Assembly: GCA_027317105.1 (NCBI GenBank)
Contig: DAHVFH010000210.1
Location: 5,702 to 69,701, forward strand
Direction: 5' to 3'
DNA: 64,000 nucleotides
DNA from: Cytophagales bacterium
GTDB lineage: Bacteria; Bacteroidota; Bacteroidia; Cytophagales; Cyclobacteriaceae
Positions 1 to 8,550 of the stretch are shown here, piece by piece (positions within the stretch are counted from its first letter, which is position 1; each line of letters opens with the position of its first letter). Made by a program: the position numbers and the translations under genes. The notes under the pieces are model-generated. The model did no database searches. It was not told the origin of the DNA and saw only the letters and a program-made list of their open reading frames with translations.

Positions 1-1
1 T

Positions 2-217
2 AAAAATTTTGTGGGGAAGAGTGAGCATATCACAGCCATCAACGGGCAATTAAAAAAATATGCCGATAAAATGAGGTTCACGTATGTTGACTTGTACAGT
101 CAATTTCTTGATTCTGAAGGACGGATGGATGCAAAGTATTCGGGTGATGGTCTCCATTTAAATCCTTCTGGCTATACCCATTGGGTGGAGTTTTTGAAGC
201 ATGAACACTACCTGTAA
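2..217 (+). CDS. SGNH/GDSL-type hydrolase, C-terminal fragment
   Basis: This is the 3' end of a gene that begins left of the window; the frame is open from base 2, so the apparent GTG start at 11 is probably internal. The visible part ends with DGLHLNPSGYTHW, which fits block V of SGNH/GDSL esterases and lipases, where the D-x-x-H pair supplies the catalytic Asp and His. The nucleophile Ser block and the oxyanion Gly/Asn blocks lie outside the window, so the substrate cannot be judged. It is followed after 42 nt by a co-oriented secreted propeller protein, so the two may be transcribed together. The family call rests on one short motif. Confidence 0.7.
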   Translation, partial: KNFVGKSEHITAINGQLKKYADKMRFTYVDLYSQFLDSEGRMDAKYSGDGLHLNPSGYTHWVEFLKHEHYL

Positions 218-259
218 GAATGGTCTTAACGTTGGAGGGATTTTTTTAATTTACTTAGG

Positions 260-1582
260 ATGAGAAAGTTCTTTATCATTTTTTTCTTTGCGCTCTTATC
301 GTTCTGTTCTTTCGGGCAATTTAAAAATATCAAGCTAGCCGAAGAGGTGGAAGGTCGTTATCCTCCCGTGGAGCCCTCCATCGCAATTAATAGAAGTAAC
401 CCACAGAATATTGTTGCTGGGATTGTTTTGGATAGAATGGTCAGCACCGATGACGGTGGCGTCACCTGGAAAGAAAAAAAATTAGAGTCGCCATATGGCG
501 TTTATGGAGACCCTGCTCTCATCTCTAATTCAAAAGGAAATTTGTTTTATTTCCACCTGGCAGATCCCAGTGGCAAAGGACAAAGCGATACTGCCTGGCT
601 CGATCGGATCGTTTGCCAGCAATCGGTTGACGAGGGGAACAGTTGGTCTGATGGGGAATCGATCGGAAACAATCCACCTGCCGATCAGGACAAACCTTGG
701 CCAGCCGTGCATCCTAAGAAAAATTTCATGTGCGTCACGTGGACACAATTTGACAAGTACGGAAGCAAAGACCCAAATTGCCAATCAAACATTTTATTCA
801 GTAAATCCCTGAACGGTAGCCATTGGTCAAAACCTGTTCAACTCAATGAATCGCCAGGCGATTGCCTCGATGATGATTTTACAGCCGAAGGGGCATCACC
901 AGTAATCGGCTTCGATGGAAAAATCTATGTGGCCTGGGCCAACCGCGGCAACCTTTACTTTGATCGCTCCTATGATGAAGGTAAAAATTGGCTTAAAAGT
1001 GATCTTTTAATTGGCAAGCAACAAGGTGGATGGACATTAGACATCCCTGGGGTTCAACGCAGCAACGGGTTGCCAGTTCTGGCTCTTGATAACAGCACTA
1101 CTCGATTTAAGGGAACACTTTATTTGCTTTATTCTGATCAAAAAAACGGAATTGATGATACCGACATCTGGCTCATGCGATCGCGTAATCGCGGAGACTA
1201 TTGGTCAAAACCGCTCCGAATAAATAAAGATTCGACCCGTACCCATCAGTTTTTGCCTTGGATTTCGGTCGACCAAACCAATGGACATGTGTATATTGTT
1301 TATTACGACAGGAGAAATTATAACGATGACCGAACCGATGTTTACCTCTCGTATTCCGTAGATGGTGGGAACACGTTTGAAGAAGTGAAGATAAGTGAAA
1401 ACGCTTTTGTGCCCGATGCGACTAAGTTCTTTGGCGATTACACGAACATCGATGCACACGATGGCATCATTGTTCCAATTTGGACTCGCATGGACGATGG
1501 TCGCACGAGCGTATGGACATGCATTATTAAAGAATCGATGCTTCCTATCATGAGTAGTAAAGTAGCAACCAAGAAGAAGTAA
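260..1582 (+). CDS. Secreted BNR/Asp-box beta-propeller protein (sialidase-like fold)
   Basis: A 440-residue protein with a clear signal peptide (hydrophobic residues 4-17, cleavage near SFGQ at 17-20), so it is exported. Asp-box motifs (S-x-D-x-G-x-x-W) recur around residues 62-70 (STDDGGVTW), 122-129 (SVDEGNSW), 237-244 (SYDEGKNW) and in later copies ending in DYW and NTF. They mark blades of a six-bladed propeller as in sialidases and BNR-repeat proteins. The repeats establish the fold but not sialidase activity; I did not identify the catalytic Arg triad, Tyr and Asp. No T9SS C-terminal domain is present, so it probably stays in the periplasm or reaches the surface another way. It lies between an SGNH hydrolase and an MFS transporter on the same strand, which could mean carbohydrate scavenging, but this is inference. 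Confidence 0.75.
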   Translation: MRKFFIIFFFALLSFCSFGQFKNIKLAEEVEGRYPPVEPSIAINRSNPQNIVAGIVLDRMVSTDDGGVTWKEKKLESPYGVYGDPALISNSKGNLFYFHLADPSGKGQSDTAWLDRIVCQQSVDEGNSWSDGESIGNNPPADQDKPWPAVHPKKNFMCVTWTQFDKYGSKDPNCQSNILFSKSLNGSHWSKPVQLNESPGDCLDDDFTAEGASPVIGFDGKIYVAWANRGNLYFDRSYDEGKNWLKSDLLIGKQQGGWTLDIPGVQRSNGLPVLALDNSTTRFKGTLYLLYSDQKNGIDDTDIWLMRSRNRGDYWSKPLRINKDSTRTHQFLPWISVDQTNGHVYIVYYDRRNYNDDRTDVYLSYSVDGGNTFEEVKISENAFVPDATKFFGDYTNIDAHDGIIVPIWTRMDDGRTSVWTCIIKESMLPIMSSKVATKKK

Positions 1583-1614
1583 TAGAAAACAACATTCAAT
1601 CTTACTTAAGAATT

Positions 1615-2748
1615 GTGTCGCCCTCCCGATTAGCAGTTAATATAACTTTCTTTTTGAACGGATTTGTCCACGCAAATTATTTTTCCCGGCTCCCGAAGAT
1701 CCAAGAGCTGTTTTCGATTGACAATGGAGTTGTTGGTCTTGTGTTGCTCTCATCTTCTGTTGGCGCGCTATTGGCTATGCCGTTTACTGGCTGGTTAATT
1801 ATCCGCAATGGCAGTCGTAGGATCACGATTTTTGGTGCATTCTTCTATTGTTCCCTTATACCACTGATCTCTTTGATGCCCTCAATTTTGGGGTTGGCAT
1901 TCCTTTTTTTTATCATGGGCATTTCAGCAGGAATGTTGGACGTTGCCATGAATTCTCAAGCCGTGATGGTGGAGAAACAACTGAATAAACCAATTATGAC
2001 ATCCTTCCACGCTTTGTTCAGTATTGGTATGGCATTAGGCGCAGGGTCAGGTGCTCTTTTCGTAAAACTAGGTTCCGGCTTGTTCACCCATTTCACCGTG
2101 ATCTCAGCTATCTGCATGGTTACCGTATTTCTTGCTCGCTATTACCTTATCCATGACAAACCAGCAATCCGCACAACCGATGAACCCGCATTTCGCTTGC
2201 CGAATGCAGCGATGGTAAGTATTGGAGTGATCGCTTTTTGCTGTATGCTCGGTGAAGGCGCCATGGCCGACTGGAGCACGAACTACATGGAACATATTGC
2301 CCATGCCAGCCGCGCCCTGTCGCCCTTAGGGCTATCTTCCTTCGCACTTGCGATGACGATAGGGAGGATTTTAGGAGATAATGCCCGGATTAAATTCGGA
2401 GACCGCGCATTAATGATTGGGTGTGGCCTTGTGGCCACGGTGGGTTTGTGTATTGCTATTCTCTTCATACATCCCCTATTTGTGATCGTTGGCTTGTTTA
2501 TAGTAGGCATTGGATTGTCCGCAATTGTACCCATTGCCTACAGCATTTCTGGTCACACTAAAGATCTCCCTCCGGGCGTTGGTTTAGCAATGGTCACCAC
2601 CGTAGGCTATGCCGGATTTTTATTTGGGCCACCCATCATTGGATTTATTGCTCAATGGCAAAATCTAAGGATCGCTCTAGGCTTTGTGGTTATTCTTTTT
2701 TTGATGATGACACTACTAAGTTATCTCAGAAAAGAAAGATCAACTTAG
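1615..2748 (+). CDS. MFS transporter (YbjJ-like)
   Basis: A 377-residue inner-membrane protein with about 12 hydrophobic segments and the MFS loop 2-3 signature around GWLIIRNGSRRI (residues 60-71). The N-terminus (NGFVHANYFSRLPKIQ) resembles the YbjJ group of MFS proteins, which are slightly shorter than the usual 400 residues; the substrate is unknown. It starts with GTG at 1615; I saw no better ATG upstream in frame. It begins 32 nt after the propeller gene, so co-transcription is possible. Its stop codon overlaps that of the convergent DsbA-like gene by 4 bases (2745-2748). Confidence 0.8.
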   Translation: MSPSRLAVNITFFLNGFVHANYFSRLPKIQELFSIDNGVVGLVLLSSSVGALLAMPFTGWLIIRNGSRRITIFGAFFYCSLIPLISLMPSILGLAFLFFIMGISAGMLDVAMNSQAVMVEKQLNKPIMTSFHALFSIGMALGAGSGALFVKLGSGLFTHFTVISAICMVTVFLARYYLIHDKPAIRTTDEPAFRLPNAAMVSIGVIAFCCMLGEGAMADWSTNYMEHIAHASRALSPLGLSSFALAMTIGRILGDNARIKFGDRALMIGCGLVATVGLCIAILFIHPLFVIVGLFIVGIGLSAIVPIAYSISGHTKDLPPGVGLAMVTTVGYAGFLFGPPIIGFIAQWQNLRIALGFVVILFLMMTLLSYLRKERST

Positions 2749-3431
2749 CAATCTTTCGCCTCTACTTCACAAGCTTCATCGGTTGGGTCAGTCGTGCTTC
2801 CTATTTCAGTAAAAGCCCTGACAAAAACATTGGTGGGTTGCGCCCCTGAAACGCCATACTTATTGTTGATGATATAAAAAGGAACTCCGGAAATACTTCG
2901 TTGCTGATTGAATTGCTCTTCCATTCTCACTTCGGTCGTTAGCTCATCACTTTTCAAAAAGGCTTCTGTCGCTGTTGAATCCATTTCTAATTGACTCGCA
3001 ATTTCAACTAAGTTCTTGGTTTGGGTGAGATCCGTTCCTTTTTCAAAATAAGCGTTCATCAGTGCCTCTTTCATTTCATGTTGCTTGCCTTTTGATTTTG
3101 AATAAGCAATGAGACGATGGGCGTCCAAGGTATTGGGAGAAATTTTTTGTTTCGAAAAATCAAACTTGAGGCCTTCAGTGGCAGCTACGCCCGCTACATG
3201 ATTGCTCAACTGCCGATACTTTTCCTCACCACCAAATTTGGCAACCAAATAGTCCTTTTGATTCCTTCCTTCTTTGGGCATATCGGGATTAAGCTCGAAG
3301 GGGTGATACTCCACTTCAAAATCAAAATCATTTTTCAACTGATCTATGGCTTTTTCTAAACGTCTTTTGCCGATGTAGCACCAGGGACAGACTACATCTG
3401 ACACCACATCAATTTTAATGGTTTGCTTCAT
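2745..3431 (-). CDS. DsbA-family oxidoreductase, FrnE type
   Basis: A thioredoxin-fold protein of 228 residues from the preferred ATG at 3431 (MKQTIKIDVV). The redox motif CPWC lies at residues 15-18 directly after the first beta strand, followed by YIGKRR, as in the FrnE/DsbA-like family. The cis-proline region is visible as SGVPFYIIN, and the closing GAQP motif is also typical. There is no signal peptide, so it acts in the cytoplasm. FrnE proteins isomerise or reduce disulfides and are often linked to oxidative stress. The frame is open to a GTG at 3455, but a promoter-like TTTCTTTG (reverse strand, 3460-3467) would place transcription start near 3453, which favours the ATG. It is divergent from ahcY and convergent with the MFS gene. 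Confidence 0.85.
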   Translation of the reverse strand: MKQTIKIDVVSDVVCPWCYIGKRRLEKAIDQLKNDFDFEVEYHPFELNPDMPKEGRNQKDYLVAKFGGEEKYRQLSNHVAGVAATEGLKFDFSKQKISPNTLDAHRLIAYSKSKGKQHEMKEALMNAYFEKGTDLTQTKNLVEIASQLEMDSTATEAFLKSDELTTEVRMEEQFNQQRSISGVPFYIINNKYGVSGAQPTNVFVRAFTEIGSTTDPTDEACEVEAKDC

Positions 3432-3519
3432 TTGAATTATTTTAGGCTCTAACACAAGACAAAGAAAGGAGGTTCAAACTCCTCTAAAATTTCAATTCGG
3501 CCTTTTCAAACCTTTATCT

Positions 3520-3527
3520 TATTTTTG
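3520..3527 (+). promoter_or_regulatory. Bacteroidota -7 promoter element before ahcY
   Basis: TATTTTTG is a full match to the Bacteroidota -7 consensus TAnnTTTG. It lies 28 nt upstream of the ahcY start, giving a leader of about 20 nt. No convincing TTTG -33 box is seen at the usual spacing. Confidence 0.5.
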
Positions 3528-3555
3528 TGTTTTAATTGAACTAAAAGACAAAATT

Positions 3556-4863
3556 ATGACTGTAACCGAGAAAGTTTCGCACAAAGTAAAAGATATGTCG
3601 CTGGCGGCATGGGGACGTAAAGAAATTAAGCTGGCAGAAGCTGAAATGCCAGGCCTGATGGCCTTACGTGCAGAATATGGCATAAAAAAACCACTGAAAG
3701 ACGCACGCATTGCAGGCTGCCTCCACATGACCATTCAAACAGCCGTGTTGATTGAAACCCTTGTGGAATTAGGCGCAGAAGTAACCTGGAGTTCTTGCAA
3801 CATATTTTCAACCCAAGACCATGCCGCTGCCGCGATTGCCGCTGCTGGGGTTCCTGTGTTTGCCTGGAAGGGAATGAACGAAAAAGAATTTGACTGGTGC
3901 ATTGAACAAACACTGCATGCCTTTAAAGATGGCAAAGCCTTGAATATGATTTTAGATGATGGTGGTGACCTCACAAACATGGTTCTGGATCGGTATCCGG
4001 AGTTGATCCCAGGCATCAAGGGCATCTCTGAAGAAACGACTACTGGCGTACATCGCCTTATTGAAAGAATGAATGCCGGCAAATTGCCAATACCTGCCAT
4101 CAATATCAACGACTCTGTAACCAAATCAAAATTCGACAACAAATACGGTTGCAAAGAATCATTGGTGGACGCTATTCGCAGGGCTACAGATGTAATGATG
4201 GCGGGAAAAGTAGCTGTTGTTGCCGGCTACGGAGATGTAGGCAAAGGCTCCGCAGCTTCCTTACGTGGAGCTGGTGCTCGTGTAATTGTTACCGAGATCG
4301 ATCCTATCTGCGCACTGCAGGCTGCCATGGATGGGTTTGCAGTGAAGAAAATGGATGATGCCGTGAAAGGTGCTGACATCGTGGTGACCGCCACCGGCAA
4401 TTTCGGAATCATTTTAGGAAGGCATTTTGAAAGCATGAAAGACAAAACGATCGTCTGTAACATCGGCCACTTTGATAATGAAATTGATGTAGCTTGGCTG
4501 AATAAGAATGCGCTGAAGGATGAAATTAAACCACAAGTTGACTTGTATACTTTGAAAAATGGCAACCAGGTTATCTTGTTAGCAGAAGGCCGTTTGGTAA
4601 ACTTGGGTTGTGCCACTGGGCATCCTTCTTTTGTGATGTCGAATTCATTTTCGAACCAGACCATCGCACAACTTGAACTTTGGACCAACTCCGACAAGTA
4701 CGAGAACAAAGTGTATATGCTGCCTAAACACTTGGACGAAAAAGTGGCCCAATTGCACTTGAAGAAAATAGGTGTAGAATTGGATACCCTATCGACTGAA
4801 CAAGCTAAATACATCGGAGTAGAAGTGAAAGGACCATTTAAACCTGATTATTACCGTTATTGA
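3556..4863 (+). CDS. ahcY: Adenosylhomocysteinase (S-adenosylhomocysteine hydrolase)
   Basis: A 435-residue cytoplasmic enzyme of the activated methyl cycle. It cleaves S-adenosylhomocysteine reversibly to adenosine and homocysteine with tightly bound NAD+. Family hallmarks are SCNIFSTQDHAAAAIA (substrate domain), the Rossmann glycine motif GYGDVGKGSA, TEIDPICALQAAMDG (NAD ribose-binding acidic residue), and the C-terminal YYRY cap that reaches into the neighbouring subunit's cofactor site. Length matches the bacterial form. It is a single-gene unit: divergent from the DsbA-like gene, preceded by a -7 element and followed by a strong intrinsic terminator. I found no SAH riboswitch in the roughly 100-nt leader region. 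Confidence 0.97.
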   Translation: MTVTEKVSHKVKDMSLAAWGRKEIKLAEAEMPGLMALRAEYGIKKPLKDARIAGCLHMTIQTAVLIETLVELGAEVTWSSCNIFSTQDHAAAAIAAAGVPVFAWKGMNEKEFDWCIEQTLHAFKDGKALNMILDDGGDLTNMVLDRYPELIPGIKGISEETTTGVHRLIERMNAGKLPIPAININDSVTKSKFDNKYGCKESLVDAIRRATDVMMAGKVAVVAGYGDVGKGSAASLRGAGARVIVTEIDPICALQAAMDGFAVKKMDDAVKGADIVVTATGNFGIILGRHFESMKDKTIVCNIGHFDNEIDVAWLNKNALKDEIKPQVDLYTLKNGNQVILLAEGRLVNLGCATGHPSFVMSNSFSNQTIAQLELWTNSDKYENKVYMLPKHLDEKVAQLHLKKIGVELDTLSTEQAKYIGVEVKGPFKPDYYRY

Positions 4864-4927
4864 TCCTACTTTGCTAAAAGCTTCGTAGGATAAACAATCT
4901 TCGCTCTCTGCTTGCAAAATGGAGAGT

Positions 4928-4955
4928 CCCCGCCCGAACAAGGCGGGGTTTTTTT
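4928..4955 (+). terminator. Rho-independent terminator of ahcY
   Basis: A perfect 7-bp GC-rich stem (CCCCGCC at 4928-4934, GGCGGGG at 4942-4948) with a 7-nt loop is followed by seven T residues. It ends the ahcY transcript about 65 nt after the stop codon. Confidence 0.92.
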
Positions 4956-5015
4956 ATTGTTGAAGGCACAAGGTAGAAGGGCTTTTCGAGGAAGGATATT
5001 TAAGATAAGCTTCTG

Positions 5016-5363
5016 TCATCCAATTCGTTTCGCCTTATACCCTTCCTTCAAAAGTGCTTGCACCACTTTGTCACGAAGATCTCCCTGCAAAATAATTTCC
5101 CTGTCTTTACAAGACCCACCAACTCCACATTTTGATTTCAACAGTTTAGTGAGTGTTTCCAAGTCGGTTGTTTTTCCAACGAATCCAGTAACAAGTGTCA
5201 CTTGCTTTCCGGCTCTGCCGTTTTTGTCCAAAAGGACTTTTAGATTTTGCTGTTGCATGGGCAGGGTTATTGGCTCTTCGGTATTAGAAATGTCATAATC
5301 AAAATTTTCGCTGGTTGAATAAACTACGCCCTCGCGATTCTTCCAGTTATTGGTCTTTGCCAT
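5016..5363 (-). CDS. eIF1/SUI1-like translation factor (YciH family)
   Basis: A 115-residue protein whose C-terminal half (roughly residues 40-115) is a SUI1 domain. It contains VTLVTGF, then LLKSKCGVGGSCKD, then ILQGD, then VVQALLKEGYKAKRIG, the core order of archaeal/eukaryotic eIF1 and bacterial YciH. In bacteria these proteins bind the 30S subunit and are thought to influence initiation fidelity, but are not essential. The gene starts 4 nt after the stop of the upstream J-domain gene on the same strand, so the two are almost certainly co-transcribed. Confidence 0.88.
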   Translation of the reverse strand: MAKTNNWKNREGVVYSTSENFDYDISNTEEPITLPMQQQNLKVLLDKNGRAGKQVTLVTGFVGKTTDLETLTKLLKSKCGVGGSCKDREIILQGDLRDKVVQALLKEGYKAKRIG

Positions 5364-5367
5364 AGCA

Positions 5368-6156
5368 CTAAAATTTATGGATTTGAAGAAAAACTAAAGT
5401 CAATAGAAATAAAAGCAAATTCACGATACCGATATTGAACCGGAACTCCACTCCTTTCCAATAAAAAGCTCCAACCAACGAAGTCAGCAACAACAGAATC
5501 GGCCAGAAAATAAAATTACCATAAATTGACAATTCTACATCTGTGCGATAGTGCGTCACCTCATCTTCCAAGATAAGCGGAATGGAAAACCAAGCCGTGC
5601 GGTAAATCCCAATTCGATTGGCTTCCCGCAAATTTCTTGCGCCTTCGCGGGTTACGTTCACGGTTTCACCATCGAGTAGCTCAAGCTTATACGATGAGCC
5701 TCGATCGGTCGGATTTTCGCTGACAACTTCGGTAATTGTCTTTACAGGTGGTAATGAATAGTCAGCAATAAGCACCATTGAAAACAAGAGCGTCAACCGC
5801 GAAATCATCAATGCATATTGAAGGTTAGCAGCCATCATTGAAAGAATTTCTTCCCGATGGCTTGGTCTTTTAGGGGTTGGTGCCTGTGGTCTGGGCCGAT
5901 ACTGAGGATCGCGATGTTTTCTAACTGGTTCTTCAACTTGCGCTTCCGCACCTTTCAGCATCTGATCGTAAATCGCTTTTCGCAACGGGTCGCCCAAAAC
6001 TTCATAGGCTTCGTTCACTTCCTTAAAAATGGCCTCCGCTTCGGGTGACGGATTTTTATCAGGATGAAACTGTAACGCCAGTTTTCGATAGGCCTGCTTT
6101 GTCTCGCCCTCGGTAGCGTATATGTTGAGGCTTAATATGAAATAATAGTTTTTCAA
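5368..6156 (-). CDS. Membrane-anchored J-domain (DnaJ-like) protein
   Basis: A 262-residue protein with an N-terminal J domain (residues 1-67) including the HPD tripeptide in LQFHPDKNPS, the part that stimulates Hsp70 ATPase activity, and the usual helix IV ending LGDPLRKAIYDQ. A Pro/Arg-rich linker follows (about residues 78-100), then a hydrophobic segment near 115-135, a hydrophilic stretch, and two hydrophobic segments near 212-258. It lacks the Gly/Phe, zinc-finger and client-binding domains of true DnaJ, so it is a type III J-protein that would recruit DnaK to the inner membrane. The downstream partner gene encodes the SUI1-like factor. A promoter-like TACTTTTA (reverse strand, 6165-6172) sits just upstream. 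The client is unknown. Confidence 0.85.
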   Translation of the reverse strand: MKNYYFILSLNIYATEGETKQAYRKLALQFHPDKNPSPEAEAIFKEVNEAYEVLGDPLRKAIYDQMLKGAEAQVEEPVRKHRDPQYRPRPQAPTPKRPSHREEILSMMAANLQYALMISRLTLLFSMVLIADYSLPPVKTITEVVSENPTDRGSSYKLELLDGETVNVTREGARNLREANRIGIYRTAWFSIPLILEDEVTHYRTDVELSIYGNFIFWPILLLLTSLVGAFYWKGVEFRFNIGIVNLLLFLLTLVFLQIHKF

Positions 6157-6171
6157 TTACTTCATAAAAGT

Positions 6172-6196
6172 AAAAAAAGCCCTGATATCAGGGCTT
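6172..6196 (-). terminator. Rho-independent terminator of the universal stress protein gene
   Basis: A perfect palindrome (6177-6196, stem core AAGCCCTGAT) is followed on the minus strand by a run of seven T residues. It lies about 20 nt past the stop of the universal stress protein gene and separates it from the J-protein gene. Confidence 0.85.
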
Positions 6197-6217
6197 AGAA
6201 TATTCATTTAACAAATT

Positions 6218-7066
6218 TTAACGCTTCACCACAAACGTGAGCACCGGGCGCTTGGAGTGGCCAACCACATCCTCAGCAATGCTTCCGGCCATCACGTGCG
6301 CGAACCCTGTGCGGCCATGTGTCGCCATCGCAATTAAATCAGCATTGATACTGTCAGAGAAATAAATTATTCCTTCCTCCTCTGCCAAGTCGTTGTACAC
6401 ATTGATGGTGTAATTCTTCAGTTGTAATTTTTTGGCGAAATTGAACATGGCATCTTTCACCACGCGATCGCGTTGAAAATCAGCCGGTGTGTTGATACGT
6501 ACCAAGTGAATTGTTGAATTATATAATTCCTGGGTCTTTTTTACAAAACGTGAAAAAACCTCCTCTTCTTTCGATAATGAGGTGGCATAAACAATGTTTT
6601 TAAATTCAGTAGTAGCAGGTTTGCGTTGCACTGTCAGTACGGGACAATGAGAATGTCTCACGACTTTTTCCGTGTTTGTTCCGATCACTAAATCTTCTAT
6701 TTTGGAATGTCCTTTTGTACCCATTACGATAAGATCCACTTTGCGTTCAGTCACGATGGTGGTAATACCATGATAGGGGTTACCCAACCGAAGCTCACCC
6801 GTGATTTTAACCGCAGCGTACTTTGGATCTTTAACCAATTTTTCGAGTTGGGCTTTCGACTTCTTCAATAGCTCAAAAGTAAAAAGCCGGTCTTCCCAAT
6901 TGCTTTTTTGCCATTCGCCAGAAATGCGGTATGATTCCGGTGTTGCTTCTTCTACTACGTTTAACGCGATAAGCTCGGCTCCGTCTTTTTTGGCGATATC
7001 AAAAGCCACGTCAAAGGCAACGGCAGAGGTCTTGGAGTAATCAACGGGAATTAGGATTTTTTTCAT
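6218..7066 (-). CDS. Tandem-domain universal stress protein (UspA family)
   Basis: A 282-residue cytoplasmic protein made of two UspA domains (about residues 1-147 and 155-282). Each begins with a beta strand and contains the ATP-binding G-2x-G-9x-G-(S/T) motif: MGTKGHSKIEDLVIGTN in the first half and MATHGRTGFAHVMAGS in the second. The second copy has Ala where the first Gly is expected, so the two sites may differ in nucleotide binding. Tandem Usp proteins are common in Bacteroidota and respond to starvation and oxidative stress, but the signal here cannot be read from the sequence. It is a single-gene unit with its own terminator. Confidence 0.93.
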   Translation of the reverse strand: MKKILIPVDYSKTSAVAFDVAFDIAKKDGAELIALNVVEEATPESYRISGEWQKSNWEDRLFTFELLKKSKAQLEKLVKDPKYAAVKITGELRLGNPYHGITTIVTERKVDLIVMGTKGHSKIEDLVIGTNTEKVVRHSHCPVLTVQRKPATTEFKNIVYATSLSKEEEVFSRFVKKTQELYNSTIHLVRINTPADFQRDRVVKDAMFNFAKKLQLKNYTINVYNDLAEEEGIIYFSDSINADLIAMATHGRTGFAHVMAGSIAEDVVGHSKRPVLTFVVKR

Positions 7067-7200
7067 TGTTCAAAGTTTAAGTCGTATAATTAAGATATCT
7101 AAATAATCAAAGAATGAAGGTAAGAATTTTAGTTCAATCATAAAACAGAATATTATCTGTTCCTATTATGACTTAAGTCATTTTTTATGAAATCAAGTAC

Positions 7201-7232
7201 AAAATCCTGGAAGGGCAATCAGGATTTTTTTT
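7201..7232 (-). terminator. Probable terminator downstream of menA
   Basis: An inverted repeat (AATCCTG / CAGGATT around a 10-nt loop) directly follows the menA stop. On the minus strand it is followed by a short T run (TTTT); on the plus strand a run of ten T residues follows, but no plus-strand gene ends here. It could act in both directions. Confidence 0.55.
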
Positions 7233-8123
7233 TTAACCAAACAAACTCCCGATTCCAAAAAGTAACACAAAAAGCAAAGTTGATAAGGCCATCTGCCTGA
7301 GTAAAGGATCCAGTTTTTCTGACGGTAACTTAGCCACCGATCGGCCATTAATGACCAATAATGGGATGGAAAGCAGGAACAAAAATTGAACGGGAGATTT
7401 ATAATTGATGACTACATAAATCACTGAACAAAAAATCCCGCTCATCAGTAATACCCAATGATATCGAGTAGCCTTTATTCGGCCTATTCGCACAGGAATT
7501 GAAAACTTTCCGGCTGAACGGTCTGAATCAATATCGCGGATGTTATTGATATTCAAAACCGCTATTGAAAAAAAACCACAACTCAAGGCTGGCAAAATCA
7601 AAGGGACAGAAAACTCCTTCGTAAATAAATATTGCGAACCCATAACCCCAACCAACCCAAAGAAAATTAGGACCGAAAGATCACCAAGACCCATATAGCC
7701 ATATGGCTTTTTCCCTACCGTATAGGCAATAGCCGCCACAATGGAGAGTAAACCCAAGCCTAAAAAAAAGAGGAATGGTTTTAGCTCAAATCCAAATGCA
7801 GTATATAGCAGCGTTGTGCCACTGATTAAACTCAGTAAAATAAAAATCAGGATAGCCACCTTCATTTTTCCCTGACTAATTGCTCCTGATTGAACTGCCC
7901 GCAACGGTCCTTGGCGCTGGCCATGGTCGGCTCCATTTACCGTATCGCCATAATCGTTGGCCAGATTTGAAAGCACTTGCAAAAAAATAGTCGTGCAACA
8001 ACAGAGAAAGAAAATCATCCCACTGAACTTTGATTGCGATGCCGCCAGAAATCCGCCCATGCCAATACAAGCGAGAGAGAGCGGTAGGGTACGCAGTCGA
8101 AAGGCTTCAATCCAAATCTTCAT
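7233..8123 (-). CDS. menA: 1,4-dihydroxy-2-naphthoate polyprenyltransferase
   Basis: A 296-residue integral membrane prenyltransferase of the UbiA superfamily with about eight hydrophobic segments. It prenylates and decarboxylates 1,4-dihydroxy-2-naphthoate to demethylmenaquinone at the inner membrane. The two Asp-rich Mg-diphosphate motifs are visible: NDYGDTVNGAD (about residues 56-66) and NNIRDIDSDRSAGK. The sequence RQGPLRAVQSG after the first motif distinguishes MenA from UbiA and COX10. Other men genes are not in the window. The gene has a well-formed promoter directly upstream. Confidence 0.93.
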   Translation of the reverse strand: MKIWIEAFRLRTLPLSLACIGMGGFLAASQSKFSGMIFFLCCCTTIFLQVLSNLANDYGDTVNGADHGQRQGPLRAVQSGAISQGKMKVAILIFILLSLISGTTLLYTAFGFELKPFLFFLGLGLLSIVAAIAYTVGKKPYGYMGLGDLSVLIFFGLVGVMGSQYLFTKEFSVPLILPALSCGFFSIAVLNINNIRDIDSDRSAGKFSIPVRIGRIKATRYHWVLLMSGIFCSVIYVVINYKSPVQFLFLLSIPLLVINGRSVAKLPSEKLDPLLRQMALSTLLFVLLFGIGSLFG

Positions 8124-8136
8124 AGTAACTTTTTGT

Positions 8137-8164
8137 CAAATATAGATGAATGTAGGCAGTCAAA
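8137..8164 (-). promoter_or_regulatory. Bacteroidota-type promoter of menA
   Basis: Read on the minus strand, TTTG (8161-8164), a 16-nt spacer and TATATTTG (8137-8144) match the Bacteroidota -33/-7 consensus. The -7 box ends 13 nt before the menA ATG, so the leader would be only about 6-8 nt long. Confidence 0.65.
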
Positions 8165-8168
8165 TTGG

Positions 8169-8474
8169 CTATGACTTTCGTTTAGTATTGACAAACGATA
8201 AATTCGAGATAACGGTAGTCTTCACCCTTCCAAGGTATTTCGAAATCTCGTCCGGGTAATTGTGAATGTTGTTCAAATCTTCCCGCTCGGTGATGTTGAT
8301 TAAACGGGTAGCGTAAGTGACATCGCGCGTAATTTGCTCTCCTTGTACGATAGCAATTTTCAGTAATTCCACTTTTATTTCCTTGATAATATTCACAAAA
8401 AAAGGAATCGATTTATACGTTAAATCAGTGTGGTTCTTTACCTCATCATAGAGCTGTTTCAATTTGGTATACAT
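8169..8474 (-). CDS. Hypothetical protein, 101 residues
   Basis: I do not recognise this protein. It is hydrophilic and probably mostly helical, with alternating Leu/Ile positions in residues 1-60 and no signal peptide, membrane segment or cysteine. The end is basic (NTKRKS). It lies between the menA promoter and the amidohydrolase gene on the same strand, about 75 nt from each, and may have its own promoter. The frame is open throughout, and the plus-strand frames over it give nothing recognisable. Confidence 0.6.
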   Translation of the reverse strand: MYTKLKQLYDEVKNHTDLTYKSIPFFVNIIKEIKVELLKIAIVQGEQITRDVTYATRLINITEREDLNNIHNYPDEISKYLGRVKTTVISNLSFVNTKRKS

Positions 8475-8550
8475 CGTTTGTTGGTTTGTTAACCTTTTCT
8501 TGTCAGCAAAGATTAGTTTTAAAAGACTTCAAAAAAAATCTTACGCTAAT

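Noticed and set aside
3470..3555. SAH riboswitch before ahcY
   Set aside because: Leader after the likely promoter is about 20 nt, too short for the aptamer, and the conserved core is absent.
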